From Novosphingobium profundi (lineage in GTDB: Bacteria > Pseudomonadota > Alphaproteobacteria > Sphingomonadales > Sphingomonadaceae): DNA of 64,000 nucleotides. The first letter of the stretch is position 1. Every line of letters starts with the position of its first letter. Both the position numbers and the translations under genes were made by a program. The notes under the pieces are model-generated. The model had not been told where the DNA came from and did not search any database. It worked only from the letters and a program-made list of their open reading frames with translations. The DNA lies in contig NZ_JAIVLF010000005.1 of the NCBI RefSeq assembly GCF_020524485.1, positions 1 through 64,000 on the forward strand. Reading direction: 5' to 3'. Of this stretch, positions 43,500 to 52,207 are shown piece by piece.

Positions 43500-46400
43500 T
43501 CAGCCCCTCTTGCCCAGGAACTGAGCCAGCGGATCGCGCATCAGCGGGAGCAGCGCGGCCAGCGCGAAGAACGAAGTCGTGACAAGCTGGACCAGGTTGG
43601 GGGAGACGTAGGCCACAAGCATGCAGGCCGCGACGTAGGCGACAATGATCGGCAGGCGCACATGGTCCCACTTGTCCTCCACCTGCGCGCAATAGTCGCG
43701 CACCCTGGCGCGCTCCTCGCCGGGGAGGTCGTGGCGGATGAATTCGGCAAGTTCCTCGCTCGCGATCCGCACGTAGGGCGTCAGTTGCAGGTAGCCGCGC
43801 TCGACCAGATCGCGGATCGAGGCCCGTTCGTGGAAGTTGATCGTGCGACCATACGCCAGCGCCAGAAGACGCGCCTTCTGCGGATAGCCTCCCAGCGCAT
43901 CCCAGGCCATGCGCGGATGGGATTTCATTTGTTCACGGCGTGCCTTCAGCTGTGCCGGCGACACCCGGACCGGAAGGAGATAGAGGCCGGTCAGATGCTC
44001 CGCGACGGCTACGAGAAGCCGATACAAAGCAAACCCGAAGAGCGCGACGAAAGCACCGAGAAACAGCACGGTGAACCAGTGGGGGTGAAGCGGCAGTTGC
44101 GTGGAATCGCTGCTGATCAGCACCTTTCCGTCAAGAGACCAGCCCGCCGTCTGCGCGCGCAAAGGCTGGAATTGCCTTGGTAGCGCCAGCGCAAGGTGCC
44201 CCGCCTTTCGAACCAGCACGTAGCCCCTGGTCTGATCCGCGGCCGCAGGGTCAGGCACCCCGATGCCCGGCTGCAGCCACTCGACCAGCGCGGCCGGCCA
44301 CCCCCGAGACTGGTGGGATGTGACTTCGCAATCCTTCTCTTCGCTGTTGTCGCAGCGGGGCTTCACTTCCACCCCAAACAGCCCACCGCCGTCCGCTTCG
44401 ATATCCGGGGCCGGAGCGGGGGGCTCATTCGCATCCGGCGGCGGGCTTACCAACCAGCCAGGATTTTGCGGCGTATGGAAGCCAAGCTCCAGTTCCTCCC
44501 TCCACGCCTTGAGTATCTTGCCTGCCCCACCCTCATCCTTCATTGTGGCGCGTGCCAGTCGCCTCGCATCGTCCTGGAACTCGAGAGCCTGCCATTCCGA
44601 TTGCGCCGCGACATGCGCCAGCGAGCGTCCCATGTACCGCTCGAGATTGACGCTGTAGGTCAGCGCCATGATGCAGACCGTGGGCATGCTCACGACAATG
44701 GTCAGCAGAGTCAGCACCCGCAGGATGTAGGCCTGGCGCTGACGAGCGCGGCCCCGAGACGACAGAGGTGTATTCGCCGGTTTGTAAAGGTTGCGGCGCA
44801 GGCTCACCCAACGCGCCAGCTGTATGACCACGCCCCCCCCCGCAGCGAGCAGGAACAGCGAAGCTTGCGCACGATCAGAGCCATCGACTTTTCCGTAGAA
44901 GCCCAGAACGAAGACCATTGCGACCAGCGTGACAGCCGCAGTTCCCTTCCGTAGCCACGCAACCCAGACCGCGTGCCGGCGGCCGCGCTTGCCGCCCGTG
45001 TCCTCGCTGCGGCGTATGATGGTGAGGTAGTTGCAGATCAGCAGGACCACCGCGAGGCCGCCATTGGCGAGGACGGCAACTTCGGGCGCGCAGGCCCACA
45101 GCGCAGCCCCCTGGAGCAGGAACACGCCCCCTTGCCAGATCAGCTCGCGCGGTCCGGTCACGAAGGAGTAGCGCAGGCCGTCGCCCGCCCCCTCGCACAG
45201 GGCATTGGGAAAGAACCAGATGGACCGACCCCGGATAGGGGGCGGGGCTTGCCCGTCCAGCCCCGCGGCCCGCCCCGGATCGGGGCGCAGGAAGAGCGCG
45301 CGCAAAATCCGTGGCAGGATCCAGCACACCGCGAAGACCAAGGCGATCCAGCCACACCCGAGCAGGAACGCCTCGACCACCGCAAGGTCCAGGAGGCCGA
45401 GGGCCTCGTCGCGCGCATAGATGGCAACAATCGACCAGGGCGTATCCGGGACCGGCCGCACCAGCGCGAAATGGGGGTGCCCCTGATAGGAAATCGGCAG
45501 CAGCGAACTGCGCACCGGGGCCTTGCTTGATCCCTGTCGCAGCATCTCGAGAGCCGAGGCCAGCGCCGGATCATATTCCGCTTCGACCAGCAGGTTCTCG
45601 TTCATGCTGCGTGCCTGGTGGCTGTGGTAAAGCACATCGCCCGCCACCTGATCGCCGCGCACGCCAAGCTCCTCGGGAAGATCGCTGTTCAGGACCACCA
45701 TGAAGGCGAAATTGGGCGGCAGAACCGGAGCACGCAGCGCAACCGGAAAGAAGGTAAAAAGCCGTGTCCCATCCTTGTCACAGTTCTTTTCAGAGCATGA
45801 CACTTTCTCCCCCATGGCCGAGAGCGAAAGTCGGCCGTTGCCCTTGGAGCGCAGGAACTGGACATAGCTGCCCGTGGGGAAACCAAAGCCCATTTGCGAA
45901 GCCTTGAAGTAGGGCCGCCTGGCAACATTCAGCGTTCCTGCTTTGGGTTGCGCACCGTAGAATCCGCCAGCACAGTACTTCGGCTTCTTGTTTTCGAACT
46001 CAGGTAGACACGCCCCCTTGGCATCAACCGCCGTCACGCCGACGAGCGCGTCCGCATCCCGCAGCGGGGCCACGCCCCAGTGCGTGGTGCGCAACAAGTC
46101 GTACGTGTCAGGGGTGCTCTGCGATGCTTTCGGGTCGCTCTCCTCAGTCGGGTCGCCCACTTCAATGGTTTTGAGTGTGCGGGCAGCTATGGTCCTCGAA
46201 AGGCTCTGCGAGACCCGGTCCGAGAGCCACGCCAGTTCGCTTTCGATGTCGCGCGTGACACTGCTGCGAAAGAGCACCACGGTCGTGAACAGCGTCGCAG
46301 TCATCGTGATCAGCATGATCGAGAGCATGACCGCAGCGAGGTCCGCGCGGCGGATCGGCTTGAGCGCGTTCTGGCTGAACAACTTGATGAGCGGAATGGC

Positions 46401-47378
46401 CAGGAACAGGATGACGATCACCATCAGCAGGTGAACGAGAGCGCTCTTGGGCAGCGCCGTGGCCGTGCGGTCAATGACCCGCTCGGGAACGAGAAACGCA
46501 TAGATCAGGCTACGGCTCTGCGCGGGCCCGCGCCCCCCCTGCTCGGCCCCCTCCGAGCCGGACGCGTTTGGGCTGTCGTCCCCTCCGATCCGCACCGCAA
46601 CGCCCGCCGCCGAAAGGCGATGCGCGGCCATGAACACCGCATAATCCTGCCCTCCGAAACTGTGGGTCAGGCGCGCGGGCGCCCCAGAAAAGACCGCATT
46701 GCGCGCGCCGCGCTGGTAGGCCTCGATGGTTTGCTTCATCTTGACCAGTTCCCGGGTTGTACTGGCCTCTCCTCCGGAGTTCACACCCGGCTTCGAACCC
46801 TGCTCGGTGGCCCTCCCCCCCGGCCCGTCCGCCCCCAGGATCAGGTTCCCAAGCGAATGGAACAGGCTCCAGCGACCATCCCTGTCCTGCCCGGCCAGAA
46901 CATTTCCATGTTCATCCATGATGAGGAGGATGGCCTCGGGATAGGGAAGATCGGCATTCTCCGCTATTGTCTTCAACGGCACGTTCACGGTGTCCTGCTC
47001 TTCCTCGACCTCGTCTGTCTTAGCCTGCTCTTCCGCGCCCTCGTCCTTGTCGCCCATACGCCCCACACATAGGACAGGCTCGTTCGGGCATCCGCCTTCC
47101 AAGTGCGGGTAGTCTTCCAGAACTCCGTTCTTCTTGATGCTGGATCGAGACCAGATTGACTGCGGCAACTTCGCAACCTCGACCTGATCATCGATCAGCC
47201 GCGCGACCTGCGCCATCGCGCGGTAGATGCGGTCGCGCTCGTGCTGCGCGCGGGGCTGTACAAAGAAGGCGAAGAAGAGGCTGCCAGCCAGCAGCACGCC
47301 GATGACGCCGGCGAGAATCTCGCCCAGGGCGCCCCCGAAGAATCCCCCCTTGGTCGTCACCGCTGACGCCCGCGCCAT
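43500..47378 (-). CDS. Giant polytopic membrane protein of unknown function
   Basis: A 1292-residue protein I do not recognise. A helix at about 16-40 is followed by about 270 extracytoplasmic residues, helices at about 314-334 and 346-370, a second extracytoplasmic domain whose end (RPVPDTPWSIVAIYARDEAL) resembles a Cache-type sensor, then a cluster of about five helices, a third extracytoplasmic domain, another helix pair, and a C-terminal soluble part with a final hydrophobic pair. No kinase, cyclase or transporter motif is visible. GGAGG four bases upstream supports ATG 47378. It is cotranscribed with the DUF2235 gene and divergent from the membrane ATPase. Confidence 0.75.
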   Translation of the reverse strand: MARASAVTTKGGFFGGALGEILAGVIGVLLAGSLFFAFFVQPRAQHERDRIYRAMAQVARLIDDQVEVAKLPQSIWSRSSIKKNGVLEDYPHLEGGCPNEPVLCVGRMGDKDEGAEEQAKTDEVEEEQDTVNVPLKTIAENADLPYPEAILLIMDEHGNVLAGQDRDGRWSLFHSLGNLILGADGPGGRATEQGSKPGVNSGGEASTTRELVKMKQTIEAYQRGARNAVFSGAPARLTHSFGGQDYAVFMAAHRLSAAGVAVRIGGDDSPNASGSEGAEQGGRGPAQSRSLIYAFLVPERVIDRTATALPKSALVHLLMVIVILFLAIPLIKLFSQNALKPIRRADLAAVMLSIMLITMTATLFTTVVLFRSSVTRDIESELAWLSDRVSQSLSRTIAARTLKTIEVGDPTEESDPKASQSTPDTYDLLRTTHWGVAPLRDADALVGVTAVDAKGACLPEFENKKPKYCAGGFYGAQPKAGTLNVARRPYFKASQMGFGFPTGSYVQFLRSKGNGRLSLSAMGEKVSCSEKNCDKDGTRLFTFFPVALRAPVLPPNFAFMVVLNSDLPEELGVRGDQVAGDVLYHSHQARSMNENLLVEAEYDPALASALEMLRQGSSKAPVRSSLLPISYQGHPHFALVRPVPDTPWSIVAIYARDEALGLLDLAVVEAFLLGCGWIALVFAVCWILPRILRALFLRPDPGRAAGLDGQAPPPIRGRSIWFFPNALCEGAGDGLRYSFVTGPRELIWQGGVFLLQGAALWACAPEVAVLANGGLAVVLLICNYLTIIRRSEDTGGKRGRRHAVWVAWLRKGTAAVTLVAMVFVLGFYGKVDGSDRAQASLFLLAAGGGVVIQLARWVSLRRNLYKPANTPLSSRGRARQRQAYILRVLTLLTIVVSMPTVCIMALTYSVNLERYMGRSLAHVAAQSEWQALEFQDDARRLARATMKDEGGAGKILKAWREELELGFHTPQNPGWLVSPPPDANEPPAPAPDIEADGGGLFGVEVKPRCDNSEEKDCEVTSHQSRGWPAALVEWLQPGIGVPDPAAADQTRGYVLVRKAGHLALALPRQFQPLRAQTAGWSLDGKVLISSDSTQLPLHPHWFTVLFLGAFVALFGFALYRLLVAVAEHLTGLYLLPVRVSPAQLKARREQMKSHPRMAWDALGGYPQKARLLALAYGRTINFHERASIRDLVERGYLQLTPYVRIASEELAEFIRHDLPGEERARVRDYCAQVEDKWDHVRLPIIVAYVAACMLVAYVSPNLVQLVTTSFFALAALLPLMRDPLAQFLGKRG

Positions 47379-47924
47379 GAGCCCTCCTCTCGTCCGAAAC
47401 CGGACATGCAATGCGAAGAGCGACCCACCCAAATTCTACACCAGGCGGAGCATAGGCCAATCATTAATAAAATTTACGTCAATGATAACAGTATTGTTCA
47501 TATTTAAATAAATAGATACCCACAATAGATGCATGAAATCGCGCGTAACCTGCCTGCAAACGCGGCGTATCGCGGCGCGCCTGCGATCGCGGCGGGACGC
47601 CGCACGACAGCCTTTCCCATGGCCTCTCAGGCCACCATGAAAGGCCAAATCGTCCGCAGCGCAGGCAAGGTTCGCAGATCAAAGATCGAGCGCCTGTCGC
47701 GGCACTTCTGCTAGAGAGTTCCCCTGCGAGAATTGACCACTTGGCAAAACAAAAGTCATCGCACTCGAAACCTTGCACCGAACCTTCCGTCCATGCGCCG
47801 CCCGCCGATCCGGACTAATCCCCCGCGCCACAAGGCTTTGCGGCGCTCTCGCACGGGTTCGTGAACCGTGCGTATCCCTGTTCCCACCGTTGCAGCGCGG
47901 CCCGCTTGGCGGCATCGTGCATCC
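47379..47924. other. 546-bp divergent intergenic region with AT-rich island
   Basis: Separates the giant membrane protein gene from the membrane ATPase gene and must carry both promoters. About 47433-47530 is strongly AT-rich (for example TATTTAAATAAATAGATA near 47500), unlike the surrounding GC-rich DNA. From 47560 it returns to high GC with short CGCGGC repeats. No plausible gene is seen on either strand. Confidence 0.6.
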
Positions 47925-50900
47925 ATGACGCTCTCGCCCCTTCGCCTCGTGCTTCTCGTCCTTGTCGCCATCATGGCGCTGGCCGTCTGCGAGACGCCGC
48001 TCGTGGCACAGCCCACCGCGGCGGACGGCACGCCCGAGAATGCGCCCGAGGTGGCTCCGGCCGCCCAGCGCGCCGCACGCATCCAGGCGCTTCTCGCCGG
48101 AAACCTGGACCCGGCCGTCGACGCCCACGACCTCTTCGGAGCCAGCCTCATCGGGCAGGACACGCCGCGCCTGAGGCTTGTCGCGCGCATGGTCGAGGAC
48201 CGCGATCTTTATGAGCGCGCCGCGCGCGATCCGGCCGCATTGGGGGGACTGCCCCCGGCGCAGGCGCAGCTCGCACTGGCCGAAGCCGCCTTCCTGCGCC
48301 TCTCCGACCAGCGCCGCCGCACCCTCCTCGAGAGCCACGAAAAGGCCCACCGCAGTTTCCGCGAGGCCGCCGAGGAAAAAAGCTCGCAGGCCCAGGAACT
48401 CACGCGCCTGAAGGCCGAGCTCGCCGCGCTTGAGGCCTTCCTCAAGGGGGAGGCCGTTCCGCCCGGCGCGCTCGACATCAACCTGCTCGATGCCGCCAAC
48501 AACGCGGGCCAGATGGCGCTTCTGCGTGACACCGAAATCCCCGACGAGGCCGAGCCCGCCGAAGACGCGTCCCCGGCGCTGCGCATCGCCTGGCTCAAGG
48601 ACCAGGTGGCGCTTGCCCGGCGCACGATCTTCCGCCTGCCTCCCGATCGCCTCGTCCAACTCGCAGCCGCGTCCGGCGTCTCCTCGCGCTCGGCGCAGGA
48701 AGTTGCCCAGGCCGATGCCCGGCTCAAGAACGCCAACACCCGCCTCAGCAAGGCCGAGCAGGACGCGCGCGATGCGGCCAGCGAGCACGAGCGCCTTGTC
48801 GCCAGCGAGCGCGCGCGTCTCCTCAAGACCGAACAGGCCCAGGCCAAATTCCGCGCCGACCTCGTGCGCGGCAGCGCCTCGCCCGACACCGTGGGCGACA
48901 ACGCGCTTGCCTGGCGCCGCCGCGCCCTCGAAGCTGCCGAGGCCGGCCCCGCCACAGCCGATGCGCTCTACCCCGAACTGGTCGCCGAACTGACCAAGGT
49001 GCGTGGGGAACTGCAGGCCGCGCTCGAGGTCTCCGAAGCGCCCTCAACGCCCGGCCTGACGCCGCCAGCTCTCGACCGCGCGCTGTCCTCCGACGCGCCG
49101 GAGACGCGCGCGCTGGAGACCCACCGCGCCGCGCTCGAGCGCGACGCAGCGCTGCTGACCGAAGCCCATGCCCAGCGGCTGTGGCAGCAGCGCAGCGCAC
49201 TGCGCGAGGCCATGAACCTGATGAACGGCGCGCGCCTCACCCTCCTGCACGCGCTGAGCGGATCGATGCGAGGCCGCGTGACCGGCTTTGGCCCGGAAGG
49301 CGTGGCGCAGGTCCGCCGCGAAGTCTTCGAGATCGTCCTGGAACTGCGCTTCAATTTTCAGGCCTGGCGCCATACCGCCAGCGATCTTCTGGCCCGCGTG
49401 ACGAGCCCCAGCCCCGCCTTCGTCCTCGCCGTGCTGCGCCTCATGCTGATCGCGATGGCCTTCGCCTGGTGGCGCAAGCGCGGCGATGCCCTGCTGGCGC
49501 GCGCGCAGATGGAAGCGGCACTCAAGCGCCCCCGCACGGTCCTGCGCTCCCTGCAAAGCGCCGCACTCCAGCACTGGCGCTGCGTGCGTGCACCGCTCGA
49601 CTGGCTGCTGCTGGCCTGCGTCCTGTGGTGGCTCTGGCCCGAGGATCTGGCTCTTGCCGGGCTGCGCTTCATCTGGATCGTGGTGTTCTGGTCGCTGACG
49701 ACCGTGGTCACGGTGCGCCTCGTCAACGAGCTGGCGCGCGGGCGCGGGCAGGACGATCCGCGCGCGGCGCTGCGCTGGAAGTCGCTGCGCCTCATCGCGG
49801 GCAGCCTGCTGGCGATCGGCCTCATGCTCAACCTCACCCGCGCGAGCGTGGGGGAAGGCGCGATCTACAACTGGGTGGTGACCGTCGCCTGGCTGCTGGT
49901 GCCGGTGGTGGCGGTGCTGCTCGCCAAGTGGTGGCGCGCGCGCATTGTCAGCCTTGCCGCGGCGGATGCAGGCGACAGCGCGCTGCTGCGCTGGATCGCG
50001 CGTGACCCGGGCGGCGTTACCGGCGTTGCCGGACGCATCGCGGTGGGTGTGTTGCTGCTGGCCAAGGGCGTGCGCGCGGTCATCGCACGGCGTGTGCGCG
50101 ACGTGGCGCTGGTGCGCGAGATGCTGGAGCAGCGCGCGCGCATCGCGGCCGAGCGGCAGGTCGCCGAGGACAAGGCCAGCGGACGCTTCCACCGCCTCCC
50201 GCCTGAGACCCTTGCCGTCTTCGATCCGCACCGCCCGCCCTCGACGCTGCGCCTTGGAGCCGAGCGTCCCGGACACCTGCCCATGCCCTCGGTCCCGGCC
50301 GGATCGCTCACCCTGTTCGTGGGCGAACGCGGGCTCGGCAAGTCCTCGTACCTGCGCGACCTCGCCCGCAAGTCGGGCAAGGACATGCACCACGTCCACC
50401 TGGAAGTGCCGCCCTGTCCGCCCACGGACTGGGTGGAGCGCCTGCCCGACCAACTGGCGAAAGAGGCACGCGGCGGTGCCCCGCTCTTCATCACCATCGA
50501 CGATATCCAGCGCCTCATCGTGCCTGCCATCGGCGGACTTGCCGCGCTCGACCGGCTGATCGGCCATGCCCGCCATTCCTGCGAGGAGGGCCATGCCTGG
50601 GTCTTCGCAATCTCGGATGCCGCCTGGCGCTTCCTCCAGCGCGCGCGCAGCGAACGCATCCTCTTCGATGCCATCCACACGCTCCCCGTCTGGACTGCAG
50701 ACGAGCTGCGCGACCTGATCGAACGCCGCTCGGCGCAGGCCGGGATCGCCCCCGATTTCTCGGCCATGGTCGATGACGGCGTGTTCGAGTTCGGCGAGGA
50801 TGTCTCGGTGACCGAGCGCCGCAAGCGCGGCTACTTCGAACGCCTCGCCGAACACGTCGGTGGCAACCCGGCCATCGCGCTCGACTACTGGCGTCGCTCG

Positions 50901-51215
50901 CTCTTCGTCGAGGCGGTCACCAGAACGGTCACCGTGCGCACCTTCGACACACCGCCCACGGAAAGCCTCGCGGCGCTTCCGATGCCCGCCCTCTTCGTGC
51001 TGCGCGTGCTGCTCCAGATGGACGTTGCCGACAAGGCAGCGATCCACGCCAGCACCGATCTTTCGGACATGCAGATCAGCGACGCGCTGCGCCGCCTCGA
51101 ACGCATGGGCGCGGTGACACACCTGGCGCCCGGCTACCAGATCGCACTCAACTGGTGGACCACCGTCGCCCGCCTTCTCGCGCGCCAGAACCTCATCGTG
51201 CGGGAGACACGCTGA
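47925..51215 (+). CDS. Membrane-anchored P-loop ATPase with periplasmic coiled coil
   Basis: A 1096-residue protein of unusual build. Signal peptide (1-29); a long Ala/Arg/Glu-rich helical, coiled-coil periplasmic region (about 35-490); five or six membrane helices (about 497-720); then a cytoplasmic nucleotide-binding domain with Walker A GERGLGKSS (800-808) and Walker B ITIDDIQ (about 856-862); and a C-terminal winged-helix-like region (about 1020-1090). The ATPase half looks AAA/STAND-like; the N-terminal half resembles the coiled-coil plus helices of large MscK-type channels. ATG 47925 is chosen because it begins the signal peptide. The MscS channel gene overlaps its stop. Function unknown. 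Confidence 0.8.
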   Translation: MTLSPLRLVLLVLVAIMALAVCETPLVAQPTAADGTPENAPEVAPAAQRAARIQALLAGNLDPAVDAHDLFGASLIGQDTPRLRLVARMVEDRDLYERAARDPAALGGLPPAQAQLALAEAAFLRLSDQRRRTLLESHEKAHRSFREAAEEKSSQAQELTRLKAELAALEAFLKGEAVPPGALDINLLDAANNAGQMALLRDTEIPDEAEPAEDASPALRIAWLKDQVALARRTIFRLPPDRLVQLAAASGVSSRSAQEVAQADARLKNANTRLSKAEQDARDAASEHERLVASERARLLKTEQAQAKFRADLVRGSASPDTVGDNALAWRRRALEAAEAGPATADALYPELVAELTKVRGELQAALEVSEAPSTPGLTPPALDRALSSDAPETRALETHRAALERDAALLTEAHAQRLWQQRSALREAMNLMNGARLTLLHALSGSMRGRVTGFGPEGVAQVRREVFEIVLELRFNFQAWRHTASDLLARVTSPSPAFVLAVLRLMLIAMAFAWWRKRGDALLARAQMEAALKRPRTVLRSLQSAALQHWRCVRAPLDWLLLACVLWWLWPEDLALAGLRFIWIVVFWSLTTVVTVRLVNELARGRGQDDPRAALRWKSLRLIAGSLLAIGLMLNLTRASVGEGAIYNWVVTVAWLLVPVVAVLLAKWWRARIVSLAAADAGDSALLRWIARDPGGVTGVAGRIAVGVLLLAKGVRAVIARRVRDVALVREMLEQRARIAAERQVAEDKASGRFHRLPPETLAVFDPHRPPSTLRLGAERPGHLPMPSVPAGSLTLFVGERGLGKSSYLRDLARKSGKDMHHVHLEVPPCPPTDWVERLPDQLAKEARGGAPLFITIDDIQRLIVPAIGGLAALDRLIGHARHSCEEGHAWVFAISDAAWRFLQRARSERILFDAIHTLPVWTADELRDLIERRSAQAGIAPDFSAMVDDGVFEFGEDVSVTERRKRGYFERLAEHVGGNPAIALDYWRRSLFVEAVTRTVTVRTFDTPPTESLAALPMPALFVLRVLLQMDVADKAAIHASTDLSDMQISDALRRLERMGAVTHLAPGYQIALNWWTTVARLLARQNLIVRETR

Positions 51216-52123
51216 TGCCCTACCCCTCGTTTGCCCGCGCCCTGTTCCGGCCCTTGCGGTCAGCCGCCCCGCTTCTGGCCCTTCTCGCCAGCCCCGCGTG
51301 GGCCCAGGACGATATCGATATCGACACGATCAGCCGCCTCGCCGACATCGTGCGCTGGGGCGGGGTCATCACCTCGCTCTTCGTCGTGGCTGGCGCGTGG
51401 ATGCTGCTGCGTCTTCTCGGACGCTTTGTCGCCGCCTTCGGGAGCGAGTTCTCCTCGCGCCGCCTGACCCTCCACAAGGTCAGCACGATCGGCCAGTTCG
51501 TGATCTACGTCGCCACGACGCTGCTCGTGCTCCTGCTCTCCTTCCGGGTCGACGAGACGACACTGGCGGTGATCGGCGGCACGGTCGCCGTCGCGGTCGG
51601 CTTTGCGATGAAGGACCTTGTCGCCTCGTTCATCGCGGGCGTTATCGTCATGCTCGACCGGCCCTTCCAGGTCGGCGACCGCGTCAACTTCGGGGGCGAA
51701 TACGGCGACATCACCGCCATCGGCCTGCGCTCGGTGCGCATGCAGACGCTCGACGACAACACCGTCACCATCCCCAACAGCAAGTTCCTCAGCGATGTGA
51801 CGTCCTCGGGCAACTACGGCGCGCTCGACATGCAGGTGGTGATGGACTTCCACATCGCCGCCGATCAGGACATCGAGCGCGCGCGCGAGATCGTGAACGA
51901 GGCCGTGCTGTCCAGCCGCTACGTCTTCCTCGCCAAGCCCGTGGTCATCCTCGTCAACCAGTGGGTGTCGGATTACCTGGTCGGCGTGCGCCTGCGGCTC
52001 AAGGCCTACGTCCTCGACACGCGCTTTGAGAAAGCCTTCGAATCCGACGTGAACCTGCGGGTCCTGCGCGCCTTCCAGCACGAAGGGATCCTGACACCCG
52101 GCCAGTTCCGCCCCGCCCCCTGA
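51215..52123 (+). CDS. MscS-family mechanosensitive channel
   Basis: A 302-residue small-conductance channel protein: signal peptide ending in AWAQ, two hydrophobic helices (about 45-65 and 85-110), the pore helix TVAVAVGFAMKDLVASFIAG and the RPFQVGDRV / TIPNSKF signature at the start of the beta domain, then the alpha/beta vestibule. The ATG shares its A with the preceding TGA, and GGAG lies in the ATPase gene, so the two are translationally coupled. MscS channels open under membrane tension; here the ATPase may gate or sense for it (inference). Confidence 0.92.
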   Translation: MPYPSFARALFRPLRSAAPLLALLASPAWAQDDIDIDTISRLADIVRWGGVITSLFVVAGAWMLLRLLGRFVAAFGSEFSSRRLTLHKVSTIGQFVIYVATTLLVLLLSFRVDETTLAVIGGTVAVAVGFAMKDLVASFIAGVIVMLDRPFQVGDRVNFGGEYGDITAIGLRSVRMQTLDDNTVTIPNSKFLSDVTSSGNYGALDMQVVMDFHIAADQDIERAREIVNEAVLSSRYVFLAKPVVILVNQWVSDYLVGVRLRLKAYVLDTRFEKAFESDVNLRVLRAFQHEGILTPGQFRPAP

Positions 52124-52160
52124 CCCCGGCAATGGATTGCACAGCTCCACAATAGGCGTA

Positions 52161-52172
52161 GTCTGTACAGAC
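52161..52172. promoter_or_regulatory. Perfect 12-bp palindrome before the flavin oxidase
   Basis: GTCTGTACAGAC, a perfect dyad 35 bp upstream of the oxidase ATG, in the position of an operator overlapping a promoter. No regulator gene is adjacent, so the binding protein is unknown. Confidence 0.5.
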
Positions 52173-52207
52173 AGCGAACGGCACCCACGAAGGGAGAGGG
52201 GCCCGAG

